Notes: generated by a model not told the origin, from the sequence alone. Shown: positions 9,305 through 18,832, counted from the stretch's first letter. The stretch is DNA of 64,000 nucleotides from Streptomyces sp. NRRL F-5122 (GCF_001507435.1 NZ_LMWH01000236.1:28056-92055); one strand, 5' to 3'. Numbers and translations are program-made.

Positions 9305-9965
9305 GCCTGTCGTCAAACGTCAGGCCCACATCAGCAGGGTTGCGAGTGTGACGGCGGCCTGGAAGGACTGGGCGGTCTTGTCATAGCGGGTGGCGATGCC
9401 GCGCCATTGCTTGAGGCGGTTGAAGCAGCGTTCCACGACGTTGCGCCGCTTGTAGACCGCCTTGTCGAAGACCGGGGGCCGTCCGCCGCGCCTGCCGCGG
9501 CGGAGCCGGTTGCGGATCTGATCGGCCCGCTCCGGAATGGTGCGCGCGATACCCCGCTCACGCAGCCAGGTGCGGATGGCCCGGGAGCTATAGCCCTTGT
9601 CCCCGATGGCGTGCGAGGGCAGGATCCGGGGCCGACCTGGTCCGATCCGCGGCACGCGGATGGCCTGCATGACGGCGGTGAACTGGGTGCAGTCGTTGGT
9701 GTTGCCGCCGGTGATCGTGAAGCCGAGGGGCCGGCCGAGGCCATCGCAAGCGAGGTGGATTTTGCTGGTCAGGCCGCCCCTCGACCGTCCGAGTTCCGGG
9801 CTGCGGAGCCCCCTTTTCGAGCCCCGACGGCATGCTGATGGGCCCGCACGATGGTGGAGTCGACCGACACCATCCACTCGACAGCACCGGCCGCATCCGC
9901 CTTCGCCTGAGCCGCCCGCAGCATCCGCTCGAAGGTGCCGTCCGCCGCCCAGCGGCTTTGATTCG
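9305..9965 (-). pseudogene. IS5-family element remnant, transposase missing its N terminus
   Basis: Minus-strand DDE transposase in two frames. The first frame holds FERMLRAAQAKADAAG and SVDSTIVRAHQH (first catalytic Asp). The second, from about 9840 to 9320, holds RGGLTSKIHLACDG, AIGDKGY (second Asp) and VERCFNRLKQWRGIATRYDK (catalytic Glu region). The switch point is an AAAAGGGGG run (9812-9822 region, minus strand), the usual -1 slippage site for this group. The N-terminal domain and that end of the element are absent, so the copy is dead. The IS481 element sits immediately beside its surviving end. Confidence 0.82.
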
Positions 9966-10353
9966 CTGTACTTGGGGGCGCGGCATAGCTGGCGGGCACC
10001 TCGGGGAGGCGATCGAGCCGCCGCCGCAGTGTCGGAAGGTCGGAGCCGAGGGCACTAGCGGCACCGACCGCGGCGATGGCGTCAGGGAGGGCGCCTTCCT
10101 GTGCGCTGCTCTCGTACGCGTCGAGGGCCCGCTCCCCGATGAGCCCTGCACGTGTCCCGAGTGGCAGCTCCCGCTCTTCCCCTCGGAGCCAACGTGCGGT
10201 CAACTGCTCGACGACAGCGACGAAATGCTGATGCCCCACCTGTGCCACTGCTGCCCCTCCCCGTACCGCTCCGGCAACGAGGGCATCCTGCTCGCGCCGG
10301 AGGCAGTTGCGGGGAACTCCCCCTGTATGCATGGAAAAATATGCGTTCCTCAC
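9966..10353. other. 388-bp stretch, no gene recognised
   Basis: The minus-strand frame remains open here and runs into the IS5 remnant, with a stretch including LPTLRRRLDRLPEVP, but I recognise no family and see no ribosome site. The abrupt join near 9965 suggests that the IS remnant was cut into or fused to unrelated DNA. A plus-strand frame with several cysteines also exists and is equally unsupported. Confidence 0.4.
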
Positions 10354-10545
10354 TGAAGACTCCGGCCAGCCCCCAGCCGCTGCGTGACCCCGCCCAACCC
10401 GCGTACATTGACCGTCCGCGCGGGCCTATCGGCGATGCGGGGCACAGGCTGCTGGCCCAGGCCCCTTCGCGGCCAGCGCATCCAGCAGTCCCGCATCCCA
10501 GACGGGCCGCCTTGCGAGTCGGAAAACCCTCCCAGCGCAGCGTGC

Positions 10546-10760
10546 TCAGGGCAGTTGCTTGCCGTGGAAGAACAGCGCGGCCTCTACCTGTCGGACGCCC
10601 CGTGGTGGCCCGGACGCGGTCGAAGGGAGCCGGGGTCGTGCGGCAAGACGATCGATCTGGCTCCTTGATGTCGATGCGTAGAAAGCGAGTGCGGAGTCCC
10701 CGCGAGCGGTCAGTCAGCTCACAGACACGACGCGTGTGTGAGCTAAGCGGCTCGTCAGCG
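10546..10760 (-). pseudogene. Internally deleted copy of the OGG-fold-like gene at 24495-25172
   Basis: Minus strand. The last codons read VEAALFFHGKQLP then stop, matching VEAALFYHGRQLS at the end of the 24495-25172 protein. The DNA a little upstream (around 10635-10760) matches the start and 5' flank of that gene (25150-25260), including a GCTCCTTGATG(T/C)(C/G)GATGCG(T/G)A segment. The middle, roughly 200 codons, is missing. This is a second, broken member of the same family within the window. Confidence 0.7.
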
Positions 10761-11271
10761 TCGTTTACCGAGCCCTGGAAGCCCGCCTGGGATTGTCCGC
10801 ACGCTGGTCGAGGGCCTGTCCGTGAGAGGGCGCGTCGACTCCTGGGCCGGGCTTGACTGTGGCCTGAGCGGTGGGAGCCGAGCCGGCTCTCCGCGTCGGC
10901 GCTTTGCCACCAGACTGTCTGATGCCGGACAAACAGCAATCTGACCAGGAAGCTGGTGAGAGTAGTGACGGCCACTCCTCGTGTTGACTTTGGTAACGGC
11001 GCCACGGTCGACGCATTCGTACTTGATCGCGTCTGGATTGCGCATGCCACCCCTCCCCCCGGCCACCATGCCCAGGAGGTGGGCCGCGGCATCATGGCAA
11101 TGCTGCCGTGTCCGTGCACGTTGGGCTAGAAGTTCATCCAGTAGGAATACCTCGGCGGAGATCGCCGAGTCCGCTCCGTCACGCTCCGTAAGAGCTGGCC
11201 CGTGGCCGCGCATCCCCGGAGGGAGCTTGGGGCCGACGCCAAGTAACGCCGAGGGCTTCGGATCCGCGTGG
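10761..11271. other. 511-bp stretch, no intact gene
   Basis: A minus-strand frame is open over much of this stretch and has a coding-like segment (SAISAEVFLLDELLAQRART and NPDAIKYECVDRGAVTK), but it has no convincing start and matches no family I know. It may be gene debris downstream of the OGG-fold fragment. Confidence 0.35.
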
Positions 11272-12105
11272 CTACGCCTCGCGCATCCGCACCGAGCCGT
11301 CGTCAGTGACCTCGTAGACGCTAATTCGGAGCAGGCTCCGCACTGGGGTTGGCACCCGCAGGGCGTGGAACACGGACGAGGACGGCACGACAAGGGCATA
11401 GCGGGTGTCTGGGGACGGGCGGGTCATGCGGCGCAGAAGTTGTCCGTAGGCGATGTCTGCGTCGATGCCGGCTTCCGTGGTTCGACCCTTCGCCTCGCCG
11501 ACCAGCCGCTGAGCGCCTCGTACAGCCTCGATGTCGGTGTGGGGGTCTGTGGGTGCCACTGGGGTCCAACCCTCCACCACCAGCCAACGCCGGAAGGCGT
11601 CGACGACCCTGTCCTCGTCGCTCGCCCAACTGGTCTGCGGTGACCCAACCGTTGCCCGTGCTGCGGCGAGAAGGCTACGAACCGCCTTAAGGTCGGCAGT
11701 GCGGTCCTTCCGGTGGAGTCGGCCCCGACTGTTGGCGTCCAGGTCGGCGGGCCGGATCACTATCAGGTGCAGACCGTGAGCGGGGATCCCTGCGTCGCGT
11801 CGTGCGTCGTATAGCGCCCGCTGCTCGCCTCGCTCTACGCCACTCACCGTCAGGCGTCCAGGCTTGTCAAAGAACGGCGTGGGCTGGTCGTGCTGCATCT
11901 CGCGGTACTCCACGACGAGCTTGTGCCCGGGCCAGTAGCTGTCGACTGGCAGCCTGGTCCGCCGGCCCGCGGCACCTGCATCGCCGAGCAGCCAATCGAA
12001 CCTGTGCTGCCGAAGGCCCTGCTCCTCGAGGACCTCGTCACACAGATCGAGCACGTACGTCTCGTCGCTGGTCTCTCTCCCACCCATACGTCGAGATGCT
12101 GCCAC
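11272..12105 (-). CDS. Hypothetical protein with two PD-(D/E)XK-like stretches
   Basis: 277 aa (271 if the second Met is used). Two segments resemble the restriction-endonuclease fold core. Near residue 52, LPVDSYWPGHKLVVEYRE has an Asp followed by strand-E-x-(R/K) spacing. Near residue 195, DIEAVRGAQRLVGEAKGRT has the D-(x)n-E-x-K order, followed by a helix (IDADIAYGQLLRRM). I do not recognise a named family. It stands alone between gene debris and the SpoIIE fragment. A nuclease role is inference from these motifs only. Confidence 0.6.
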   Translation of the reverse strand: MAASRRMGGRETSDETYVLDLCDEVLEEQGLRQHRFDWLLGDAGAAGRRTRLPVDSYWPGHKLVVEYREMQHDQPTPFFDKPGRLTVSGVERGEQRALYDARRDAGIPAHGLHLIVIRPADLDANSRGRLHRKDRTADLKAVRSLLAAARATVGSPQTSWASDEDRVVDAFRRWLVVEGWTPVAPTDPHTDIEAVRGAQRLVGEAKGRTTEAGIDADIAYGQLLRRMTRPSPDTRYALVVPSSSVFHALRVPTPVRSLLRISVYEVTDDGSVRMREA

Positions 12106-12264
12106 AGGCTGCTAACAAAGGCATCAACTCGCACGATAGGGGTGCAATCAATCGGAATCCAAGGAACCTGCTGACCGCTCGCAGGGTGGTCGCGGCCAGG
12201 GAGGCTCATTGGGACACACGAGGCCAAGCGAGACGTCAGTCTTCAAAGGCCGACGCGGCACGGG

Positions 12265-12639
12265 ATGCTGCTGCGTGACAACGCCGCCGCCCTCGTCCAG
12301 GGAGACCCCGCCGAACTATTCGCCACCGCCATACTCGTTGAAATCCCGCGCCACGACAGCCACGCCACGTTCTTCACTTGCGCCCCCCCACCACGGCACG
12401 GCAGCATCGACATCCTCGACACAGATGATCCCGTCCCGCCCCTGAACCTGGGCGGTCTGCGCACCACCCGCTGCCGCCCCCGGCGATTTGCCTTCCAAGT
12501 CAGTGACCAACTACTGCTCTACACCGACGACGTCACCGAAACCCGCGACGCAACCGGCGCGTTCTTCCCCCTCACCACCGGCGCAGGAGTAGCTGACCAC
12601 ACCACCCTGAGCCGGCGCCTTGTTACCTTGAGTGAATCA
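12265..12639 (+). pseudogene. Fragment of a SpoIIE/PP2C-type phosphatase
   Basis: The plus-strand frame encodes the C-terminal third of a SpoIIE-like PP2C Ser/Thr phosphatase: ELFATAILVEIP, then SDQLLLYTDDVTETRD, the equivalent of the usual LLLYTDGVTEARD. The catalytic-region Gly is Asp here, and everything upstream, including the first metal-binding Asp motif, is missing. It runs tail to tail into the Hsp70 fusion gene. Non-functional remnant. Confidence 0.75.
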
Positions 12640-14706
12640 CCTCGGCCGGGCAGGCGCCGCCGCATTCGGTACCCGCCGGTTGAAGACCCACACTCCCTGG
12701 GAGTGCGTGGCTCCGAGGACCCGTCCCGCATCCCGGAGCCACGGGTTCGCCTTCTGGAACGGCGCGAAGTTGTCGTTGGAGATGATGACTCCGCCAACTT
12801 CCTCGGCGATGCTGATCACCAGTGCATCGCCCCGGCCTTCCGTCCCGGCTGGGGGCTGCACGACCTTTCCGCCGGCGATGGCAGCTTCCACCTGGGGGCG
12901 CTCGTCGGCGGACACGTCGTGGCGCAGCGTGGCGTCGACTACCACGTGAATGTCGCTGTCGGGATGCTTGAACCGCAGTGACCGGACAGCCGCCTCCAGT
13001 GCCGCGAAACTGGGCTTTCCGCCCGCTGTGCGCGGGGGCCGGCCGTTCCAGGCGAGGTTGGAGCCGTCCACGATGAGCGGGGGCGCCGCCGCGTTCGTGT
13101 GGGCCGAACGGGCTGAGGAATTCGGCGGGGCGGGCTTGGGTACTCCGTCCCCCTGGACGATGGGGTGAGCTTTCTGTGGATGGGTCGGGCTGGCGGCGGG
13201 CCGGGCGGACGGGGCGAGGGAGAGGAGGCGCTCTAGTTCCTTCTTCACCTCCGGCAGGACGTTTCCGTCCCCGAACACCTTCACCTCTCCGTCGAGGACG
13301 ACCTCTCCGGTCTTCTGAAGGGTCGCCTTGACGGTCAGCAGACCTTCCTTGCTGTAGGTGTACTCCAGATCGAAGACCCCGTCTTCGGCCGTGCAGCGCC
13401 GCGGGTACGTCAGGATGAGGTCGGTCAGTTTGACGTTGTCCGGGTGGTCCACATCGCGGTCCCGGTCTCCCTCCCAGACTTCCACGGTCAGCTGGGAGAT
13501 GTTGTCCCTGGTCGGCTCGTACGACTTGACGCGCTGCTGGGGCAGACGCTGGTTCCGGTCGATGAGGGCGCTGAATCCTCGCCTGCCCTCGCGGTCCGTG
13601 GTGATCGTGCCGAGGGCGTGCGTGTTAACCACGCGGATGATGCTCTTCAGCTCGCCGTCCATGGCCGCCGCGCTGATCGCCGCTCCTTCGGCCACTGCGG
13701 TCATGGGGTCGCAGAGGGCGGTGTCGACGAGTTCGCAGTCGAGTGCCTCCGAGACCGCGGCGCGTACCGCTGGGATCTGGCTGCTGCCGCCGATCATCAG
13801 TACCGCAGTGAGATCCTGCGGGTCGATCCGGGCGTGCTTTAGGCATTTCTCCACGGGCTCGAGCGCACGGCTGATGAGGTCCTGGATGGCCTGGGAGAAC
13901 TCGTCCTGTCCGATTTCGACGAGGACCCCGTCAGGCGTCTGGACCCGGACCGACTCCTGATGGGAGAGCAGGATCTTGGCCCGCTCGATGTCGAGGGCGA
14001 ACATCCGCTTCTCCGATTCACTCCAGCGTCCGCGGGCGGGCGCCCGGTCGAGGACCATGCGGCGCAGCCGGGCATCGATCTCCAGGCCGCCAAGGCGGTT
14101 TACACCTCGGCTCGCCTTCTCGTCGAAGAAGCCGTCGTCGTGCAGGAGCAGGGTGGCGTCCATCGTGCCGCCGCCCCAGTCGAAGACTAGGAACTCGCCG
14201 TCGACCTCCATCTCGTGGGCGTAGGCGATTGCCGCTGCCGTCGGTTCGTTCAGCAGTGTGCGGACCGTGATCCCGGCGGCACGGGCTGCCTCACGCGTTC
14301 GGAAGCGGGCCGCGCCGGTCGCGTTGGCGGGCACCGTGACGACGGCCTCGCGGATCTCGGTGGCGGCCTCCTCCTCTGCGGCCTTGGCGATAGCGTGGAA
14401 GACGCCGGCCGCGGCGGTGGTCGCGGCGAACCGTTCACCGCCCAGCTTGACGAATGGTTCCTCCCGCAGCATCCGCTTGCACGCCTCGACGGCCTGTTCG
14501 GAACGGAGTTTCGCCTCCCAGCCGAACAGCGTGCCTGGCCGTAGGGAACTCGTGCCGACGACCGACGGGTAGAGCAGCTCGAACCCCCTGCGACCCCAGT
14601 TGGCGTCCAGGCCCTGCCCGCCGATCTCCAGCACTTCGACGTACTCGCCGTTCCACTGGGCGGCGACGGAGTTAGTGGTTCCGAAGTCGATTCCGGCTGC
14701 CGTCAT
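12637..14706 (-). CDS. Hsp70 (DnaK-like) fused to a Zc3h12a/NYN-type RNase domain
   Basis: 689 aa from ATG 14706, which has a GGAGGAAG ribosome site; its start overlaps the previous stop. Residues 1-~370 are an actin-fold Hsp70 ATPase: GIDFGTTNS, VFDWGGGTMDATLL and VLMIGGSSQIPAVR are the phosphate and adenosine motifs. A substrate-binding-like beta region and a Pro/Ala linker follow. From about residue 545 comes LIVDGSNLAWNGRP, then VVVDATLRHD, GRGDALVISIAEE and GVIISNDNFAPF, matching the acidic residues and the SND motif of Regnase/Zc3h12a PIN-like RNases. Known: NYN/PIN domains cleave RNA. Inferred: the chaperone domain controls a toxin RNase. Last gene of a minus-strand operon. Confidence 0.85.
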   Translation of the reverse strand: MTAAGIDFGTTNSVAAQWNGEYVEVLEIGGQGLDANWGRRGFELLYPSVVGTSSLRPGTLFGWEAKLRSEQAVEACKRMLREEPFVKLGGERFAATTAAAGVFHAIAKAAEEEAATEIREAVVTVPANATGAARFRTREAARAAGITVRTLLNEPTAAAIAYAHEMEVDGEFLVFDWGGGTMDATLLLHDDGFFDEKASRGVNRLGGLEIDARLRRMVLDRAPARGRWSESEKRMFALDIERAKILLSHQESVRVQTPDGVLVEIGQDEFSQAIQDLISRALEPVEKCLKHARIDPQDLTAVLMIGGSSQIPAVRAAVSEALDCELVDTALCDPMTAVAEGAAISAAAMDGELKSIIRVVNTHALGTITTDREGRRGFSALIDRNQRLPQQRVKSYEPTRDNISQLTVEVWEGDRDRDVDHPDNVKLTDLILTYPRRCTAEDGVFDLEYTYSKEGLLTVKATLQKTGEVVLDGEVKVFGDGNVLPEVKKELERLLSLAPSARPAASPTHPQKAHPIVQGDGVPKPAPPNSSARSAHTNAAAPPLIVDGSNLAWNGRPPRTAGGKPSFAALEAAVRSLRFKHPDSDIHVVVDATLRHDVSADERPQVEAAIAGGKVVQPPAGTEGRGDALVISIAEEVGGVIISNDNFAPFQKANPWLRDAGRVLGATHSQGVWVFNRRVPNAAAPARPR

Positions 14707-15350
14707 GCTTCCTCCCCCCACTTCATACCTGCGGGGCCGGCAACGCGCCGCAGTTGTCCCGCAAGAATGACCTTCCCTGTCAACTCGTCGACGTATGCCG
14801 GACTCAGCAGCTCGAAGGCGTCTCCCTCGCCCTCTGTCACTACGAATCGGTCGCTCTCTTCCGGCTCCGTCACTCGCAGCAGCCGCAGTTCCCGCAGATG
14901 TGCCGTCATCGCGCCGTCGACGGCCTCGCGATTGTCCCCGGCCCGGGACCAGAGCAGCGCGTCGATCTCAGCGAGGCGTCCGGCGAACTGGGCGCGCGTA
15001 CGGAATTCGTCCAGGACCGCCCTACGGACGGCCGTGGCAAGCGTCCCGGACGGGGGCACCGCGTCGGCCCCGGCAGCCTCCAGCGCCTTCGGTACGCGTT
15101 CGGTCACTCCCCTGATCACCGTCATCGCGTCGATTGGGTCGGGACGGACGGGAGGATCGGCGATGCCGGTCTTCACCGACTCGGCCGGAGCCGCAGAGCC
15201 GCGTTCTCTACGACGCCTCAAGCCTCCGGGTTTGTGTGGAGCCTCCGAGCTCATGGCACCGGGTTGCGTCTGGCCGCAGGCGGGGCACGGACGGTGGGGG
15301 CGCTCTCTCTTGGGAATGTTCTTCTTTGGAGGCATCAGGCTCGGCTTCAT
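14703..15350 (-). CDS. Small Cys-motif protein of the Hsp70-RNase operon, function unknown
   Basis: 215 aa from ATG 15350, or 210 aa from ATG 15335 (MPPKKN); neither has a strong ribosome site. The N terminus has a CPACGQTQPG knuckle, half of a possible zinc ribbon. The rest is helical (AVRRAVLDEFRTRAQFAGRL, AMTAHLRELRLLRVTEPEES) with a C-terminal part reading FELLSPAYVDELTGKVILAG. The stop overlaps the Hsp70-fusion start by 4 bases, so the two are translationally coupled. No family recognised; possibly an adaptor or J-protein substitute for the Hsp70 (inference). Confidence 0.7.
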   Translation of the reverse strand: MKPSLMPPKKNIPKRERPHRPCPACGQTQPGAMSSEAPHKPGGLRRRRERGSAAPAESVKTGIADPPVRPDPIDAMTVIRGVTERVPKALEAAGADAVPPSGTLATAVRRAVLDEFRTRAQFAGRLAEIDALLWSRAGDNREAVDGAMTAHLRELRLLRVTEPEESDRFVVTEGEGDAFELLSPAYVDELTGKVILAGQLRRVAGPAGMKWGEEA

Positions 15351-15390
15351 TCGGTACGGGTGGTGAGTCAGGAAACGGACGTCGAAGTGG

Positions 15391-17079
15391 TCATCGCGTG
15401 GAACTGTGGCGGTCGAGGTGCGGGGCGGTGGTCCGGAAGTCGTCGAGGAGTTCGACGGCGGCACGGGCACGAATGGCCTCCAACTCGCCTCCACTCGTTA
15501 CTGGGGTCCGGCGCGGCAGGGCCTCCACCGGGGGCACGAGATGCCGCGGCACCTGATAGGGCATGACGTACCGCGACGGGGCGAGTGGCAACCGGTAGAA
15601 GACGTCCCAGCCCGCCTCGTCGCGCAGCGCGCCACGGATGCGCTCCTCGGCCAAGTTCAGGGCGGACTGGGCCTTGGCATCTCCCTCGCACTGGCGGAAT
15701 ATTCCCCGGCAACGTTCCTCCCAGCCGTCGGCACCGTGATCCAGGCCGATTTCCAGGAAGGGATTGCTGAACGGGCCCCGGTAGTTCCGCCTCGTCTCCC
15801 TCCAGGCCCGCAGGAGCCGGAAGTTGCGTTCGGCGACGGCACCACCCTGCGCGGCAGCCTTCTCGGCGTACTCCTCGGCGGAGTCGAGCAGTCTGTCCCG
15901 TCCTGTGGCCGACTCGAGCCTCTCGCCTTCCACGGCCGCGTACGCCGCGATGGCATATCCCTCCTGCACCAGCTCCGCGGGGACCTTCCGTCCGCTGCCG
16001 CCGCGGGTTAGGGAATGAGCCTGAAGTGCCGCCGCCTCCATCTCGCCCGCCCTGACCAGGTCGTAGGCCCGGTTCACGGCGACGAGCGCATAAAAGGGAC
16101 TGCGCCCGGCATCGACAAGCTCCCGTGGTTTCCACAGAGTGGACATCAGGCGCCAGAGCCCACGGTCCTCGCCCATGCTCGGCGGCCACTGCCCGGACAC
16201 TGCACCCGATTTGAGATCACGCAATTCGATCTGCTGGGCTCGCGGCAGAACCGCATCGAGTGCGTCCCAGGCTGCAACGTCGCCGTCCAGGACGACGTCG
16301 TACAGGAGGTCCCACACGTCGTCCGGTTCCTGCCGGGTGAGCGTCTCACCGCGCAGGAAGGACTGCCGACGTAGATAGGCCTGCCAGCCGAGCCGCCTCG
16401 CCTCCTCGTCGGTGACCTTCTCCGGTGCGAGACGCGCGCGCAGGTAGAGACTCTCCTCCTGGTCGCGTGCTTTCCAGGGCGCGTCCTCGGCCAGCAGGCC
16501 ACTGTGGTCGACCAGATCGTCGATGACGGTCAGGGGGGCCCAGGCGAGGAGTCCGTCTAGGAAGCGGTTGGGTATGGGGATCGCGCCACGGGTTGCGGCG
16601 GTCGCGAAGAGGGAGAAGGCGGGGCCGCCTGTGACCGCGTGGGAACGCTTGCTGACGAGATCCAGGCCGGGCGCGGTCGAACACAGCAGTCGGCAGCGTT
16701 CCAGGCCTGCCTCGTTGAGCCATCGCACTCCGGTGCCCCAGAGGTTGCGCATGTGGCCGAGGACCGACGCTGACGGCAAGTGGCTCAGCCCGGTACGGAC
16801 CGCGGGCAGCAAGTCCTCGCGGTCCGGATCCCCTGCGAGCGCCCGAGTGAGCACCGCCCTTTCTGCCTCGGGTGTCCCGGCGACGGCCACCGTCTCCGCG
16901 AGCATGGCCAGCACGGCTTCGACGGCCTCACTGCCCCCGACGCCGAGCCAACGCCACTTGCGCTGGACGAAACCACTGACCCTTGAGGGCTCCTGGCTCT
17001 CCTGGCGTTCACGTGCCCGTGCTAGGCGCTCTCGTTCGGCGACTTTCGCCGCTTGCCGGGCGGCGATCGGGTCCGTCAT
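15391..17079 (-). CDS. 562-aa protein of the Hsp70-RNase operon, function unknown
   Basis: Start ATG 17079 (MTDPIAARQAAKVAERERLA). The N terminus is charged and probably coiled coil, followed by KWRWLGVGGSEAVEAVLAML. The body is helical and rich in Trp/Arg/Leu, with repeated short helix pairs reminiscent of TPR-like scaffolds (for example AVNRAYDLVRAGEMEAAALQ and SAEEYAEKAAAQGGAVAERN). No catalytic motif or membrane segment was seen. It lies 115 bases after the RAMA-CBS-HEPN gene and 40 bases before the small Cys-motif gene, same strand. Best guess is a scaffold or substrate-recognition subunit. Confidence 0.72.
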   Translation of the reverse strand: MTDPIAARQAAKVAERERLARARERQESQEPSRVSGFVQRKWRWLGVGGSEAVEAVLAMLAETVAVAGTPEAERAVLTRALAGDPDREDLLPAVRTGLSHLPSASVLGHMRNLWGTGVRWLNEAGLERCRLLCSTAPGLDLVSKRSHAVTGGPAFSLFATAATRGAIPIPNRFLDGLLAWAPLTVIDDLVDHSGLLAEDAPWKARDQEESLYLRARLAPEKVTDEEARRLGWQAYLRRQSFLRGETLTRQEPDDVWDLLYDVVLDGDVAAWDALDAVLPRAQQIELRDLKSGAVSGQWPPSMGEDRGLWRLMSTLWKPRELVDAGRSPFYALVAVNRAYDLVRAGEMEAAALQAHSLTRGGSGRKVPAELVQEGYAIAAYAAVEGERLESATGRDRLLDSAEEYAEKAAAQGGAVAERNFRLLRAWRETRRNYRGPFSNPFLEIGLDHGADGWEERCRGIFRQCEGDAKAQSALNLAEERIRGALRDEAGWDVFYRLPLAPSRYVMPYQVPRHLVPPVEALPRRTPVTSGGELEAIRARAAVELLDDFRTTAPHLDRHSSTR

Positions 17080-17194
17080 GTCGTACACGCGCGACAGGTT
17101 ATCCGCGTGGTCCGACAATCCAAATGGTCTCGTACGTATCGTGACTTTGGACGACGAGCGGTTCCGGACCACCCGCCGGGCGCCGCGGGACGGG

Positions 17195-18608
17195 CTACTC
17201 TCCGTACTCCCTCAGCAGCTTGTTCAGATGCCGGATCTTGTCGACGTCCATCTTCGGCAGGGGATCACTGCTGTTGAAGTGCATGACGTTGTTGCGGATC
17301 CGGCGAATCTCCTCCAGCCGCGCGATGAACACCTTGCGGTCGAGCGGCCATCCGAGCTGTTCCCACAGTCCAGGGTTCTCCAGCACCCTCTGGTAGTCGC
17401 CGACGGTCATGTCGCCGAAAGAGGCGATGCGTTCCCCTGCCGGATCGCACAGGCCGGTGACCTCGGGCAGGGTGAAGGCCCCTGCGATGACCTGTCGCAG
17501 TCGGCGGTCCATTTCGCCGATCAGGAGGAAGTGGCCAGCCAGTTCACCGTAGGCCTGGGCGACGTCGGCGGCGGTGACGATCCCGGCGATCGCGTTGTGC
17601 TGGTCCCTGACGAGTACGAAGTCGTGCTCGGCCAGCGTGGAGGACGTCGATCAGGTCGTGGTCGTAGCGGACGTCGCGTGCGTCCACGATCGCCTGGGAA
17701 AGGTGGGCACCTGGGTCGGCATGGCGGGCGCGCGCTATGGACTTCCACGAGACGGATCCCCGCAGGTTGTGTGGACCGGCGAGGACGGGCAACAGGGAGA
17801 AGTCGTGGAGGACCATCAGCGTGATGACCTCCTCGAACGTGGCCGTCGGCTTGACACTGACGATGCCGGCAAGGGCGGACGGCAGGGTACCGATGGTCAA
17901 TCCTGTCTCGCGTGAATCCAGCTCTTCGGACACCCCGACCGGCGCCGCAGCCGTCGCTGGCGATCCGGCGAGGGGAATGTCTTGGGTCTGCTCTTCCGCA
18001 GCCTTGACCAGTTGGACTGTCGCGGTCAGGGAGACCTTGTCGAATTCGGGCGAGGTGATCAGGCTGTGGTTAGCGAGTTCGGCCTGGATCTGGTCGTTGA
18101 CGGCGCCTCGGCCCGTCGCGCCCCACCAGGCCAGCAGCTCCTGCACCGAGAGGGACAACGGACGCCCTGTCTCTGCCGATTCACGTGCTTCCTTCAACCG
18201 TGCGTGCCGCTCCCTGGGCGACACGGACGTCAGGTGTTGCTCCTTCTCCGGTGCCGTGGGATCGGCCTCCTCAGCCGCCCGGTCGAGCAGTTCCTGACGC
18301 AACTGTGTGAGGTATCTGCCGTCGTCGGCCTGCCACGCCTCCCAGCCGTCGAACGTTCCGTTCCCGACGGCGGCCATCGCGGCCTTGGAAGGCGAGCGGA
18401 ACTCCTCGCCGTCCGAAAGCCGAATCCATCCCCGGCGTGTGACCGCGGCCTCGTGCGACTCGCCAACGCGGGGTCGGACGAACCGCAGCCGCTCCCCCTC
18501 TTTGAGTAATCCGCTGCCGAGCAGGTCGGCGATGGTCACTCGCCTACCGTCGAGCAGGTAGCGGGCGCGGGACTGTGCCTCTGCGGGACCGGTGCTGGAA
18601 TCAGTCAT
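17195..18608 (-). pseudogene. RAMA-CBS-HEPN protein, frameshifted near 17640
   Basis: Reads from ATG 18608 (MTDSSTGPAEAQSRARYLLD). Residues ~10-110 match a RAMA domain (VTIADLLGSGLLKEGERLRF, GWIRLSDGEEFRSPSKAAMA, FDGWEAW), a modified-DNA or reader module. A CBS pair follows (TIGTLPSALAGIVSVKPTAT ... FSLLPVLAGPHNLRGSVSW). At DHDLIDVL (near 17640) the frame is lost; the next frame continues perfectly with TLAEHDFVLVRDQHNAIAGI, the second CBS half. The C terminus has IRRIRNNVMHFN, an R-x4-H motif of HEPN RNases. A single-base change restores one protein of about 470 aa, so this is either a recent mutation or a sequencing error. Confidence 0.78.
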
Positions 18609-18613
18609 GTCAC

Positions 18614-18832
18614 CTATGCCTTGCCGCTGGAAGGGGAAAGGGAGAGCTGAGGCTGCCAGCCCCAGAGATGCTGGCAGATCTGTGCGATACGGATGGCTTT
18701 TCTGCGACCGGCTCGCTGGTTCTGTATCTCCGCGACTGAGGCGTCTTGTATCGGCGCCACGCGGCGTGCGACGCGTACCGGTCTCCAGCCCACGGCGTCC
18801 ACGATGCTGGATCCGTTCATGGCCATTCCCAT
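18614..18832 (-). CDS. Possible small ORF just upstream of the RAMA gene
   Basis: 72-aa frame ending 5 bases before the RAMA-CBS-HEPN start. It contains SVAEIQNQRAGRRKAIRIAQ, which has an HTH-like ring, and a Trp-rich tail. The position would suit a small regulator or leader peptide, but there is no clear ribosome site or known family, and the frame could be chance. Confidence 0.25.
   Translation of the reverse strand: MGMAMNGSSIVDAVGWRPVRVARRVAPIQDASVAEIQNQRAGRRKAIRIAQICQHLWGWQPQLSLSPSSGKA

Noticed and set aside
9832..10356. 174-aa plus-strand frame with several cysteines
   Set aside because: Runs antisense through the IS5 remnant; no ribosome site or recognisable zinc domain.
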